From Myroides odoratus (lineage in GTDB: Bacteria > Bacteroidota > Bacteroidia > Flavobacteriales > Flavobacteriaceae), in NCBI RefSeq assembly GCF_001549985.1, contig NZ_LROZ01000002.1:1-64000 (forward strand): a stretch of DNA of 64,000 nt, given 5' to 3'. The first letter of the stretch is position 1; each line of letters begins with the position of its first letter. Both the position numbers and the translations under genes were made by a program. Of the stretch, positions 43,250-52,040 are shown piece after piece. A model generated the notes under the pieces. The model worked only from the letters and a program-made list of their open reading frames with translations. It was not told where the DNA came from and did no database searches.

Positions 43250-43711
43250 ATGCAACAAATTCAACTACCCGCTAAATACATCCTCGGTATTGCCATTCGC
43301 ACAACCAACCAAAATGAACAATCCGCTTTGGATATTCCACAGCTATGGCACGATTTCCATACCCAGCAGATCCAAACCAAAATACCGACTAAAGTAAGTG
43401 AGGATATTTATGCTATTTATACCGATTACGAAAGTGACTTTACAGCGCCTTATACTACAATTATAGGCTGTGAAGTACATGCATTAACTGAAATTCCCGA
43501 AGGAATGGTGGGTCATATTATTCCTAGTGGATCGTATACAAAATTTGAGGTACAAGGTAATTTACTGGAAAATATCGTCCTTGATGCTTGGGTTAAAATT
43601 TGGAATTCACCAAATCTTGAACGAACTTACACTTCGGATTTCGAAGTCTATGGACCTAAAGCCCAAAACCCTACCCAAGCAGAAGTAGCCATTTATATAG
43701 CCACAAAATAA
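43250..43711 (+). CDS. GyrI-like small-molecule-binding protein
   Basis: The 153-residue protein is a single GyrI-like/effector-binding domain (SHS2 duplication). It has YILGIAIRTTNQNEQSALDIPQLWHDF near 10-36, YAIYTDYESDFTAPYTTIIGCEV near 55-77, IPSGSYTKFEVQG near 90-102 and WVKIWNSPNLERTYTSDFEVYG near 113-134. Related proteins bind small hydrophobic or planar molecules and often serve as AraC effector domains. It is standalone here. Its stop overlaps the next gene's ATG by one base, so the two are coupled. Confidence 0.8.
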   Translation: MQQIQLPAKYILGIAIRTTNQNEQSALDIPQLWHDFHTQQIQTKIPTKVSEDIYAIYTDYESDFTAPYTTIIGCEVHALTEIPEGMVGHIIPSGSYTKFEVQGNLLENIVLDAWVKIWNSPNLERTYTSDFEVYGPKAQNPTQAEVAIYIATK

Positions 43712-44079
43712 TGTTAAACGCAGTAGATTCTTTTTACTTTAAACAACCTGAGCCCAATCAAAGCTGCTTGTTAGCCTTGCGCGATTTCATCCTTCAACAA
43801 GATACACACATCACAGAATCGTTGAAATGGGGTATGCCTTGTTTTTCTTTTCGCAATCGTATGTTTTGTTTTTTAGCACTTACAAAGGCGCCACAAAGCC
43901 CTTATTTACTCTTGGTAGAAGGACATCGCCTTGACCATCCGCTCTTAGAAACAGGAACGAGAAAACGAATGAAAAGCCTGAGTATAGATCCAACTAAAGA
44001 TTTGCCCTTCGCTCCTATTCAAGAAATACTAGAGGCTGCTTTACATCTTTATCGATCGGGCCAAATTAAATCAAAATAA
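43711..44079 (+). CDS. DUF1801 family protein
   Basis: The 122-residue protein has the DUF1801 pattern: LRDFILQQDTHITESLKWGMPCFSFRNRMFCFL near 23-55 (conserved E-x-x-x-W-G-x-P-x-F/Y) and a C-terminal helical segment with LPFAPIQEILEAALHLY. Function of this small family is unknown, though many sit near GyrI-like genes. It overlaps the upstream gene by one base. No membrane segment or signal peptide. Confidence 0.75.
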   Translation: MLNAVDSFYFKQPEPNQSCLLALRDFILQQDTHITESLKWGMPCFSFRNRMFCFLALTKAPQSPYLLLVEGHRLDHPLLETGTRKRMKSLSIDPTKDLPFAPIQEILEAALHLYRSGQIKSK

Positions 44080-44103
44080 CGCGTTTTTCTCTCCATTCTG
44101 GGT

Positions 44104-44111
44104 TATCTTTG
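44104..44111 (+). promoter_or_regulatory. -7 box of the nitrilase gene
   Basis: TATCTTTG is an exact TAnnTTTG match. It also decides the start: the in-frame TTG at 44109 lies inside this promoter box, so translation must begin at the downstream ATG 44142. Confidence 0.65.
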
Positions 44112-44141
44112 GAGCAAGTACAAAATTTCAATCATACAGAA

Positions 44142-44933
44142 ATGCGAGTAGGTTTTTTTCAATATGCCGTTATTTGGAGAGATATTCAGGCAAATCTAGA
44201 TTATATCGCGACGAAGGTGAAGCAAGAAACATTTGATTTATTGGTTCTACCAGAATTCTTTACAACAGGCTATGCCATGAATACGCGAGAAGAGATTTTA
44301 CCGTTTGCGGAAGATTTAAATCACAGTCAAACCGTTCAATTTTTAATGCGATTACTCCAAGAAACAGGAAATGGGTTCATCTCAGGGACAATACCCGAAA
44401 TAGATCAAGGTGTTTTATACAATACCTCTATTTTAGTTAGCGCAGCAGGACTAGTTACGTCCTATCGAAAAATACACCTCCCTGATTATGAGAAACGATT
44501 TTTTCAACCAGGTGATGCTGCCATTGTACATCAAACGGAACAAGCAACTATTGGTTTATCCATTTGTTTTGATTGTTGGTTTCCGCAACATACTTCGCTC
44601 CTGAAACTACAAGAAGTGGATGTCATTTGTCATTCCTCTTGTTTTGGAGGGCCAGTAACCCCAACAATTATTCCCATTAGAGCTTTAGAAAATCAATGTT
44701 TCTATATCAGCTGCAATCGAATTGGCGAAGAGTATTTTGAAGGCGAATTGGAATCTTATCGAGGTGAAAGTCAGATTGTCAATCCCGATGGAAAAGTACT
44801 TGCTAAAGCGGCTCATACAGAAAGTTTGTTATTTGTTGACCTTAATTTAAACGAAGTCAATCATCCCGACTTTGGTTCTTTAATCACCAAAAACTTTCAA
44901 GCAGAACACCAAAAATATAACATTAGTTTATAG
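44142..44933 (+). CDS. Nitrilase-superfamily amidohydrolase
   Basis: The 263-residue enzyme has the Glu-Lys-Cys triad of carbon-nitrogen hydrolases: Glu in LLVLPEFFTTGYAM near 42, Lys in SYRKIHLPDYEKRFFQPGD near 110, and Cys in LSICFDCWFPQ near 145. The sequence is closest in style to small-amide or omega-amidase-type members; no signal peptide, so cytoplasmic. It ends 5 bases before a perfect terminator. Substrate is not determinable. Confidence 0.88.
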   Translation: MRVGFFQYAVIWRDIQANLDYIATKVKQETFDLLVLPEFFTTGYAMNTREEILPFAEDLNHSQTVQFLMRLLQETGNGFISGTIPEIDQGVLYNTSILVSAAGLVTSYRKIHLPDYEKRFFQPGDAAIVHQTEQATIGLSICFDCWFPQHTSLLKLQEVDVICHSSCFGGPVTPTIIPIRALENQCFYISCNRIGEEYFEGELESYRGESQIVNPDGKVLAKAAHTESLLFVDLNLNEVNHPDFGSLITKNFQAEHQKYNISL

Positions 44934-44937
44934 TCAA

Positions 44938-44965
44938 AGCGAGTTTCTAGAAACTCGCTTTTTTA
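44938..44965 (+). terminator. Terminator of the nitrilase gene
   Basis: AGCGAGTTTC-TA-GAAACTCGCT followed by TTTTT is a perfect 10-bp stem. Confidence 0.9.
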
Positions 44966-45106
44966 TGCTACTTGAATCACTCGCTCCCCCGTCCAAAAGC
45001 AAGCTACAAGATGACGTGGATTTGAAAAAATAAAGTTGACTCAAACGCTTCATTTTTATTTTCTATTTTTACCTTTTATTAATTTCAAATTCAACTCGTC
45101 TAGCTG

Positions 45107-45664
45107 ATGTTTTTTAACGAATTTCCAACCTTACAGACTGATCGACTCTTCTTAAGGGCGCTTCATTTTACAGATGCACCTGCGCTATTTGATTATTTTT
45201 CGAAAGATGAAGTGACTGATTTTTACGATTTACCAACCTTTCAATCCATTCATGAAGCTCAAGAACTGCTGTTAGCTTGGCAAGAGCGCTATCAGAATCA
45301 AGATGCTATTCGCTGGGCCATTACGCTACAAGACCACCCCAGTCAGCTGATTGGTACATGTGGATTTCACAATTTTTCTAAAGAAAATGCTCGTGCAGAA
45401 ATTGGGTATGAGCTACATCCCAACTTTTGGAGAACAGGTATTATGACAGAGGCAATTCAAGCAATTATTCCTTTTGGTTTTGAGGCATTTGACTTACATC
45501 GCATCGAGGCGTTTATCGACCCTGCTAATATTTCTTCTCGCAAATTACTAGAAAAAGTAGGCTTACAAGCAGAAGGAGTGTTAAGGGATTACTTTTTTGA
45601 AAAAGGAAAATTTGTAGATGCCGAGATTTTCTCTCTTTTAAAAAGAGACTATCTCATGCGCTAA
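45107..45664 (+). CDS. RimJ/RimL-type GNAT acetyltransferase
   Basis: The 185-residue protein begins with the RimJ-like pattern (LQTDRLFLRALHFTDAPALFDYF near 8-30). It contains IGTCGFHNFSKENARAEIGYELHPNFWRTGIMTEAIQAII near 82-121, including the acetyl-CoA-binding G-I-M-T-E-A loop, and ends with the RimJ-like RKLLEKVGLQAEGVLRDYFFEKGKFVDAEIFSLLK. RimJ relatives acetylate protein N-termini or small molecules. Substrate unknown; monocistronic and convergent with the next gene. Confidence 0.88.
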   Translation: MFFNEFPTLQTDRLFLRALHFTDAPALFDYFSKDEVTDFYDLPTFQSIHEAQELLLAWQERYQNQDAIRWAITLQDHPSQLIGTCGFHNFSKENARAEIGYELHPNFWRTGIMTEAIQAIIPFGFEAFDLHRIEAFIDPANISSRKLLEKVGLQAEGVLRDYFFEKGKFVDAEIFSLLKRDYLMR

Positions 45665-45685
45665 CACCTACAAATTTGCAACTAA

Positions 45686-46528
45686 TTAAAGCGTTCTTTT
45701 CATTTCAAATTGAGCTAAATCACTAGCTAAATTCAACTGATTGAAAAAAGCAGCCATTGCTTTGGATGTATCGTCAATATTATAGACATATACTGCCTTG
45801 GATGCAGTGATTTGCTGCATGGTTTGAATTAATTGTGTAGCAATTCCTTGTCGTCTATAATCTGCGTCTACAGCCAATTGGAGTACGCGTTTAGACATGG
45901 GATTAAAAATAAGGTAACCCACCATTTTTCCGGCTTGATATGCCCCAAGTATGTGGCAACGGGCTTTGCTGTTTTCTAATGCCGATACGGAATTTTGCCA
46001 AGACGGTTGAATATCCCAAAAAGAAGAAAACACCGTCCAATTAAAATCAGTCAACTCCTGAATTTCAACTGGTTTATTTGCCTGATTCACTTCGGTTTCG
46101 CCTTCAAAGCAGATTAATTTTCTAGCTTTGTGGTACCCCATTTTTTCATAAGCGCGAATAGCAGAATGATTCCCTTCAATTACTTCTAAGACTAATTGTT
46201 CTACTTCTAAAGGCACTAATCGCTCAAGTAACCACGCATACATTTTAGCAACCAGTCCTTGTCCGCGATGAGAAGGCACTACACCTGTAGCCGCATTATA
46301 TGCCGTTAATTTTCCCTCTACACTGTTAAGGGCATGAAGCATAAATCCAACTAATTTCTCTTGATCTAAAACCCCTACAGACAAATGCAGTTGAATATTT
46401 TCAGCCGCTATTTTATTTTCTAATTGTTCTACAGTTAGCTGTAAAGGAATGATATAATCTGCAAAGGATTCATTCAATACTTGAACAATCGCTTCTTTAT
46501 CTACTTGACTTAAATCTATTACTTTCAT
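45686..46528 (-). CDS. Two-domain GNAT acetyltransferase
   Basis: The 280-residue protein contains two GNAT domains. The first (about 1-145) has AYNAATGVVPSHRGQGLVAKMYAWLLE near 76-102. The second (about 155-280) has VLQLAVDADYRRQGIATQLIQTM near 212-234. The duplication fits fused acetyltransferases in which one domain is often catalytic and the other structural. Substrate unknown. It lies 19 bases from the GrpB-like gene on the same strand and is probably cotranscribed. Confidence 0.85.
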   Translation of the reverse strand: MKVIDLSQVDKEAIVQVLNESFADYIIPLQLTVEQLENKIAAENIQLHLSVGVLDQEKLVGFMLHALNSVEGKLTAYNAATGVVPSHRGQGLVAKMYAWLLERLVPLEVEQLVLEVIEGNHSAIRAYEKMGYHKARKLICFEGETEVNQANKPVEIQELTDFNWTVFSSFWDIQPSWQNSVSALENSKARCHILGAYQAGKMVGYLIFNPMSKRVLQLAVDADYRRQGIATQLIQTMQQITASKAVYVYNIDDTSKAMAAFFNQLNLASDLAQFEMKRTL

Positions 46529-46547
46529 ATGTTAATCGTACTGTGTT

Positions 46548-47147
46548 CTACTTATTCTTTTCTTTATACCAATGTAAAGCGTTTTGCTCTTCTCTTTGGA
46601 TGAATTCATCTTTTCCCTCATTGTAATCATTTCCGGATTCCCACTGTTGTTGTACCAACTGTTCTTTCAGTGCTTGATAAGCAGCTTTGACGGAGGGATG
46701 TGTACGCAAATAATCGCGAAAAGCTAGATGACGTGTCCAATTTTCAGACGTTGTGGGAATAACGTGAATATGAGCCAAACGCAAGTTGTGGTCGTGCATT
46801 TTTTCAGGTATTTCATCCTTCACATCAATCACCTCAGGCAATGCTAATGCATCTGGAGCATCATGAAGCAAAACAAAATAGCGGCGATAAGGCATATCGA
46901 CATTGTATTTAGGATAATACACATAGTTTTGCCCTGCTAATAACGCAGGAACTCGATCTAATTCTTCCTCATTGCGAACACCTACCATAAGATCAATAAT
47001 AGGTTTAGCAGCCAATCCCTCAACGGATGTACTACCAATATGTTCGATTTGAGGTTGCAGCTCTTTTAAACGAAGGGCTAGCTCACGCTTAATACGCTCA
47101 AATTGTTCATTCCACTGGGGGTTATAGGGCTCAAAAGGTAAAATCAT
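46548..47147 (-). CDS. GrpB family nucleotidyltransferase-like protein
   Basis: The 199-residue protein matches GrpB, a minimal nucleotidyltransferase-fold family. YNPQWNEQFERIKREL is at the N-terminus and IEHIGSTSVEGLAAKPIIDLMVGV near 34-57 carries the H-I-G-S-T-x-V-x-G and D motif. HIHVIPTTSENWTRHLAFRDYLRTHP near 125-150 and YKEKNK complete the pattern. Members are called GrpB/dephospho-CoA-kinase-associated, with unknown substrate. It heads a two-gene unit with the double GNAT gene. Confidence 0.85.
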   Translation of the reverse strand: MILPFEPYNPQWNEQFERIKRELALRLKELQPQIEHIGSTSVEGLAAKPIIDLMVGVRNEEELDRVPALLAGQNYVYYPKYNVDMPYRRYFVLLHDAPDALALPEVIDVKDEIPEKMHDHNLRLAHIHVIPTTSENWTRHLAFRDYLRTHPSVKAAYQALKEQLVQQQWESGNDYNEGKDEFIQREEQNALHWYKEKNK

Positions 47148-47536
47148 ACATCTATCTAGTTCTTTAGGGGTTACTTTAGTATCATCATCTCAAACAAAAG
47201 TAGGCAAAACCAAAAAAAGGAGGGATACTATTTGTTTTCATTTGTGTTCAATTTATAAGGTTTATGACAAACAAAGGACGAAAGCTTCAGGTCAGCCAAG
47301 TAACTACCCTGTTTTATTCTCTTGTGCTATCCTTTTCCTACTAGGCTATGTACTTGTCTCAACGCATATCCTCTCTGTTTAAAATGAACTAAAAACCATA
47401 GAGAAAAGTTCGATTTTAGGGTATTTCTTATTTTTTATAAAAAAAGAATGTAAAAAATTTCAACGGCTTAGTTTTTTATAACCAAACAGTTAATGAATCT
47501 CAAGGGGATTGTCAACAAAAAAAAGCGACAAAACTC
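47148..47536. other. Gene-free region before the tRNA array
   Basis: About 390 AT-rich bases with no credible ORF. It carries the GrpB-like gene's promoter on the minus strand and runs into the tRNA promoter. Confidence 0.4.
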
Positions 47537-47566
47537 TTGCAGATTAATAAAACAGCGCTATCTTTG
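47537..47566 (+). promoter_or_regulatory. Promoter of the tRNA-Tyr array
   Basis: TTG at 47537-47539, 19 bases, then TATCTTTG at 47559-47566, followed by the first tRNA 35 bases on. This fits the Bacteroidota promoter pattern well. Confidence 0.7.
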
Positions 47567-47601
47567 CACCGTTCTAATGAAGAACTGAGGCATACGCTGA
47601 A

Positions 47602-47682
47602 GGGGAGATACTCAAGCGGCCAACGAGGACGGACTGTAAATCCGTTGGGTAACCTTCGCAGGTTCGAATCCTGCTCTCCCCA
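47602..47682 (+). tRNA. tRNA-Tyr(GTA), copy 1
   Basis: Acceptor arms GGGGAGA and TCTCCCC, anticodon GTA in the loop ACTGTAAAT, a long class II variable arm and a standard T arm (GGTTCGAATCC). The discriminator is A and CCA is not encoded. It is identical in sequence to the next two copies. Confidence 0.95.
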
Positions 47683-47732
47683 CATACACGATCTTATACA
47701 TTATTGTTAGACTAAAATAAAAAATACCGGAG

Positions 47733-47813
47733 GGGGAGATACTCAAGCGGCCAACGAGGACGGACTGTAAATCCGTTGGGTAACCTTCGCAGGTTCGAAT
47801 CCTGCTCTCCCCA
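47733..47813 (+). tRNA. tRNA-Tyr(GTA), copy 2
   Basis: Same 81-base sequence as copy 1. The spacers on either side contain 16-base near-complementary segments (47704-47719 and 47830-47845) that could pair across this gene in the precursor RNA. Confidence 0.95.
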
Positions 47814-47853
47814 CAAAACATACATATGCTATTTTAGTTTAACAATATAAGGA

Positions 47854-47934
47854 GGGGAGATACTCAAGCGGCCAACGAGGACGGACTGTAAATCCGTTGG
47901 GTAACCTTCGCAGGTTCGAATCCTGCTCTCCCCA
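47854..47934 (+). tRNA. tRNA-Tyr(GTA), copy 3
   Basis: Same 81-base sequence. It is directly followed by a strong terminator, so it is the last gene of the array. Three identical Tyr copies in one transcript suggest high demand or recent tandem duplication. Confidence 0.95.
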
Positions 47935-47937
47935 CAT

Positions 47938-47977
47938 AAAAAAAGCCTTCTAATTTAGTTTAGAAGGCTTTTTTTTT
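47938..47977 (+). terminator. Terminator of the tRNA-Tyr array
   Basis: AAAAAAAGCCTTCTAA (47938-47953) pairs with TTAGAAGGCTTTTTTT (47960-47975), ending in a nine-base T-run. Confidence 0.9.
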
Positions 47978-48006
47978 ACATACATGTTAACTGTAAACTA
48001 TTCTCG

Positions 48007-48076
48007 AGGTTCCGACTGGATTCGAACCAATCTACTGATTATTGCGTAATCAGGCCTCCCAATCGGCCACGGAACC
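48007..48076 (-). tRNA. tRNA-Cys(GCA)-like gene with an unusual anticodon loop
   Basis: The 70-base minus-strand gene folds as a tRNA: acceptor GGTTCCG/CGGAACC with discriminator T, D arm GCC/GGC, T arm ATTGG-TTCGAAT-CCAGT. The anticodon arm is TGATT-ACGCAAT-AATCA, giving GCA (Cys); U73 also fits Cys. The loop has C at position 33 where nearly all tRNAs have U, and the arm could over-pair to a 5-base loop. It may be an aberrant or inactive tRNA-Cys. Confidence 0.6.
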
Positions 48077-48248
48077 TTGTTGGTATATCTTGTTAATCAT
48101 TTAATATACAAAATATTATATTGATTTCCAACTATATGCTATCTTATCCGATGAAGTTTATGCGTTGTGAAGTTATAGACGCATCGATTTATCGATGACA
48201 GAACCCGTTTACTTGTTTCGAAACCCCTCTCCTTTCTCTCATTGATTT

Positions 48249-48315
48249 TACTTTTGTTTTGATGTTCGATGAATATATCTCACCTATTTTATATTTGTTT
48301 TAGTGTTCGATGAAT
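48249..48315 (+). promoter_or_regulatory. Two promoter-like copies 41 bases apart
   Basis: TACTTTTG (48249-48256) and TATATTTG (48290-48297) both match TAnnTTTG. Each is followed by TTTTnnTGTTCGATGAAT. They point toward the 3' end of the pyridoxal kinase gene on the opposite strand, where I see no plus-strand gene. Confidence 0.4.
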
Positions 48316-48364
48316 CTACACTTCGTTCCGATTTTCACTGCGTTCCGATTTCCCTACTCCATTG

Positions 48365-49204
48365 CTATGCTCTCATTTCTGAATGCACCGCCAATATATC
48401 CTTTAAATCAAATTCACTTCTTCCTTCTTTTACTATGCGGCGCAATGCGCTTTGAATCAACATACTTGCTTCTTTGGCGCAATCCGCATACGAATCGTAC
48501 TCCTTTAATTTAAGTAGTAAGACCAAAGCAGCAAAGAGTTCACCTGTACCCGGTGGATCGATGGGGACATAGTCGATTTTTACCACCTTGTAGGCTTCTT
48601 TTTGTTTGACAACAATATGAAGCAATTGTGCTGTTGTATCTTTAAATCGACAGCCTGTGATGAGGATGTCTTTGGCTTGTAAGATTGGATGCTTTTCTAC
48701 TGCATGTACCAATGCTTCATAGGAAGTAACGGGTTGATTCAATATGGTTTCTATTTCAAACTGATTGGGGGTCAATACATCTGCCAAAGACAACAAATGT
48801 TGCATAATTGCTTTTGGCACTTCTTGATTGACATATAACCCTTGCGGTTGATCTCCCATCACAGGATCACATAGATAGAGTATCGCTGGATGACTCTTCT
48901 TGATGGTGCGAATAAACGCAGCTGTTTGTTCTACTAACTCAGCAGATCCGATGTAGCCCGTTACAATAGAAGAAACTTCATCGAGTATATTTAATTTCAA
49001 AATCCCCTCTAAAACCTCTTGGAACAATGCACTAGGCATGAGTCCTCCTCCTACTGTTGGCAGTCCATATCGATTCGATAAGATGACCGTTGGCACGGCA
49101 ATAGCATCTTGACCTGCAACTTGCAGCACGAGGGAAGTCGTATTGCTTCCCACATATCCATAAGCCACTTTACTGTGAATGATTATTGTTTTCTTACTCT
49201 TCAT
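48365..49204 (-). CDS. Pyridoxal kinase-like protein (PdxK/PdxY family)
   Basis: The 279-residue ribokinase-superfamily protein has SKVAYGYVGSNTTSLVLQVAG near 11-31 and TGYIGSAELV near 81. LCDPVMGDQPQGLYVNQEV near 108-126 is the PdxY/PdxK signature, with LADVLTPNQFEIE near 139. The usual catalytic GTGD appears here as PPGTGELFAALVLL near 220, so the base Asp is Glu. PdxY makes PLP from pyridoxal. The start at 49204 (MKSKKTIIIHS) is preferred to 49225. It lies downstream of two PLP-enzyme genes on the same strand. Confidence 0.8.
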   Translation of the reverse strand: MKSKKTIIIHSKVAYGYVGSNTTSLVLQVAGQDAIAVPTVILSNRYGLPTVGGGLMPSALFQEVLEGILKLNILDEVSSIVTGYIGSAELVEQTAAFIRTIKKSHPAILYLCDPVMGDQPQGLYVNQEVPKAIMQHLLSLADVLTPNQFEIETILNQPVTSYEALVHAVEKHPILQAKDILITGCRFKDTTAQLLHIVVKQKEAYKVVKIDYVPIDPPGTGELFAALVLLLKLKEYDSYADCAKEASMLIQSALRRIVKEGRSEFDLKDILAVHSEMRA

Positions 49205-49268
49205 TGGCGTACTAAAAAAAGACACTTAAATGTACTACATCTCAAAGCGAATCACTCGCAATTTCTCT

Positions 49269-50408
49269 TTATTTTTTGATTTCTTCAATTACTTCTAAAA
49301 GCTGTGTAGTAATAAACGATAGCTCTTCTGCTGTCAATTCGGTATGAATCGGCAACGACAATACTCTTGATACCAAGTATTCCGTATGAGGCAATTCGTA
49401 CGTGCGATCTTGTAAATCCTTAAACATCTCTTGTTGATGGCAAGGCACAGGATAATAAATCATAGTTGGCACTCCTCTTGTTGCTAATTCACGGTGAACA
49501 AGATCTCGCTCTATCCCTTCTAAAATCAAGGTATATTGATGATAGACATGGTGGCTATAAGCAGGTTCAAAAGGGGTAATTAGATTGGGATGATTAGCAA
49601 ATACACGATTATAATACGCTGCTACAGCCCTTCTTTTGTTGCAATACTCATCCAAATACTTCAATTTCACACTCAGAATAGCGGCTTGAATACTATCCAG
49701 TCGACTGTTTACTCCAACAATCTCATGGTAATAGCGTTTTTCAGAACCGTGATTGCAAATTTTCATCATTTTTGCGGCTAGTTCATCGGAGTTTGTCATG
49801 ATCACTCCCCCATCTCCATAAGCGCCTAAATTTTTAGAAGGGAAAAATGAAACACAACTGATGGTGCCGATTGTTCCTGTTTTTCTAGTTTCATTTGCTG
49901 TATTGTAATTTCCACCGATACTTTGTGCATTATCTTCAATTACAGCTATATGATGTGCTTCTGCCAGTTGCATAATGGGCTCCATATTGGAACATTGTCC
50001 ATATAAATGTACCGGGATAATTACTTTTGTTTTGGTTGTAATGGCCTGTTCTAAACTTTCCATATTCATTGTAAATGTATCGGGATCTACATCGACAAAC
50101 ACGGGTGTTAGCCCTAATAATGCTACTACCTCAACCGTAGCAATAAAGGTAAAAGAAGGCGTGATTACCTCATCTCCTGGTTGTAAATCCAACGCCATTA
50201 AAGCTATTTGCAAGGCATCTGTTCCATTCGCACACGGAATGACGTGCTTTGCTTTCGTATAAGAAGCCAATTGACTGGTGAAATGTTTAACAGCAGGACC
50301 ATTGATAAATGCAGTACTATCAATCACTTCTTTGATTGCTGCATCAATTTCCGTTTGAATGCTTTGATACTGTCTTTTTAAATCGACCATTTGAATTGTA
50401 TTCCTCAT
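49269..50408 (-). CDS. DegT/DnrJ/EryC1/StrS-family PLP aminotransferase
   Basis: The 379-residue enzyme has the family start VDLKRQYQSIQTEI and FINGPAVKHF. It also has the PLP contacts CANGTDALQIAL near 59, IEDNAQSIGGNY near 157-168 and FFPSKNLGAYGDGGVIM near 188-204 with the Schiff-base Lys. GVNSRLDSIQAAIL near 230 completes the pattern. Such enzymes aminate keto-sugars for surface glycans or antibiotics. No sugar pathway genes are adjacent; it lies between the pyridoxal kinase and SHMT genes on the same strand. Confidence 0.9.
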   Translation of the reverse strand: MRNTIQMVDLKRQYQSIQTEIDAAIKEVIDSTAFINGPAVKHFTSQLASYTKAKHVIPCANGTDALQIALMALDLQPGDEVITPSFTFIATVEVVALLGLTPVFVDVDPDTFTMNMESLEQAITTKTKVIIPVHLYGQCSNMEPIMQLAEAHHIAVIEDNAQSIGGNYNTANETRKTGTIGTISCVSFFPSKNLGAYGDGGVIMTNSDELAAKMMKICNHGSEKRYYHEIVGVNSRLDSIQAAILSVKLKYLDEYCNKRRAVAAYYNRVFANHPNLITPFEPAYSHHVYHQYTLILEGIERDLVHRELATRGVPTMIYYPVPCHQQEMFKDLQDRTYELPHTEYLVSRVLSLPIHTELTAEELSFITTQLLEVIEEIKK

Positions 50409-50627
50409 GTACCTTCGTGTATTAGTTTGTTTTTTATGTTTTTCTCCTCAAGCTTCATTCAAGGGAACTTACCTTGCTATTCCTCTGTTTTGTTGGGTAC
50501 AAAAATAACTGCTATTTGGATCATCATAGTATACCAGTTTACAACTTCTTTATAGTCCAGCAACTCTTTTTACTTCTCCCTTCCTTTTGTTCACAATAGA
50601 TAATTCACTTTCAATCTGCTATAAAAA

Positions 50628-50655
50628 ATGCCTCGCAACTTTCGTTGCGAGGCAT
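50628..50655 (-). terminator. Terminator of glyA
   Basis: ATGCCTCGCAAC-TTTC-GTTGCGAGGCAT is a perfect 12-bp stem with a T-run on the minus strand. The rest of the 50409-50756 gap holds no gene; it carries the DegT gene's promoter, which I could not pinpoint. Confidence 0.85.
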
Positions 50656-50756
50656 CTTACGTAACAAATTAAATCTAGCGTTCTTTTCACGCTGTATATA
50701 AAGAAAATTGCACTTAAACCGTATCCTTATTTCATTTTTATCCTTCCACTAAAAAT

Positions 50757-52040
50757 CTAGTAATGAGCAAACATAGGATAGTCTTGCATCATGCGTTGCA
50801 CCTCTCCTTTAATTTGGCGGTGTTTGACGGCATTGTCTTTGTTTTGCAACACCTCGTGAATTAGCTCAACGATGCTATACATCTCTTTTTGCAACAATCC
50901 TCGGGTAGTAATTGCAGGTGTTCCCACTCGAATACCCGACGTGATAGCCGTTGATTGTTGATCATAAGGAATCATATTTTTATTCAGCGTAATTCCCGCT
51001 TGTTCCAATATAATTTCAGCTTCCTTTCCGGTAATTCCTTTGCTACTCAAATCCACTAGCATCAAATGGTTGTCTGTTCCTCCAGATACCAGCGTATACC
51101 CTCTATCTAAAAAAGCCGTTGCCATCGCGCGACTATTCTTTTGAATTTGCTGGGCATAAGTCGTAAAATCGTCCGTTAAAATCTCGTGAAATGCAACTGC
51201 TTTAGCTGCAATAGTATGCATGAGAGGTCCTCCTTGATTACCTGGAAATACCGAAGAATCCAGTACCGCAGACATCATTCGAATCTCGCCTTTTGCCGTT
51301 TTCAATTGAAGGGGATTTTCAAAATCTTGTCCCATTAAAATAATCCCTCCTCGAGGTCCACGTAAGGTTTTATGCGTTGTGGTTGTAACAATATGACAAT
51401 GTGCAACGGGATTACTCAATAATCCTTTCGCAATTAATCCCGCAGGATGTGCCATATCCGCTAATAAGATGGCTTGTACACTATCTGCAATAACTCTGAA
51501 TCGCTCATAGTCAATGCCTCTTGAATAAGCGCTTGCACCAGCAATAATCATCTTGGGTTTTTCTTTTAAAGCAATGGCTTGTATCGCATCGTAATCCAAT
51601 AGTCCCGTTTCTTTACTTACCCCATAAAAAACAGGTTGGTACAATTTTCCTGAGAAATTAACTGCTGATCCATGCGTCAAATGCCCTCCATGGGTTAAAT
51701 CAAATCCCAAAATCTTATCCCCTGGCTGTAAACAAGCCGCTAATACGGCAAAATTAGCTTGTGAACCTGAATGGGGTTGTACATTGGCATAAGTAGCTCC
51801 AAAAATGGCCTTAATACTTTCAATAGCCATATTCTCCACTAAATCCACATACTCACATCCCCCGTAATACCTTCTACTAGGATATCCTTCCGCATACTTA
51901 TTCGTTAAAATCGATCCATTCGCTCTCAATACTGCTTCGCTGACAAAGTTTTCTGAAGCAATCAATTCTAAAGATTCGCGTTGCCTTGTTTCTTCTCTTT
52001 TAATTAATTCAAATAGAAGTTTGTTGTTGTAGTTGTTCAT
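50757..52040 (-). CDS. glyA: Serine hydroxymethyltransferase
   Basis: The 427-residue enzyme interconverts serine and glycine using tetrahydrofolate. It has [15 protein letters not shown] near 23-37, [20 protein letters not shown] near 47-66 and [14 protein letters not shown] near 88-101. The PLP Lys is in [22 protein letters not shown] form (here [15 protein letters not shown] near 217-231). [20 protein letters not shown] completes the pattern. Length is standard. It is monocistronic by its terminator. It is the first of three minus-strand PLP-related genes. Confidence 0.97.
   Translation of the reverse strand: MNNYNNKLLFELIKREETRQRESLELIASENFVSEAVLRANGSILTNKYAEGYPSRRYYGGCEYVDLVENMAIESIKAIFGATYANVQPHSGSQANFAVLAACLQPGDKILGFDLTHGGHLTHGSAVNFSGKLYQPVFYGVSKETGLLDYDAIQAIALKEKPKMIIAGASAYSRGIDYERFRVIADSVQAILLADMAHPAGLIAKGLLSNPVAHCHIVTTTTHKTLRGPRGGIILMGQDFENPLQLKTAKGEIRMMSAVLDSSVFPGNQGGPLMHTIAAKAVAFHEILTDDFTTYAQQIQKNSRAMATAFLDRGYTLVSGGTDNHLMLVDLSSKGITGKEAEIILEQAGITLNKNMIPYDQQSTAITSGIRVGTPAITTRGLLQKEMYSIVELIHEVLQNKDNAVKHRQIKGEVQRMMQDYPMFAHY

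Noticed and set aside
44109..44141. TTG start for the nitrilase
   Set aside because: The TTG is part of an exact -7 promoter box and lies upstream of the likely transcript start.
47612..47821. Small minus-strand protein over the tRNA-Tyr genes
   Set aside because: It is the complement of the tRNA array; the apparent peptide repeats the tRNA copies.
48310..48513. 67-aa plus-strand frame after the duplicated promoters
   Set aside because: It overlaps the well-supported pyridoxal kinase gene and reads as its complement.
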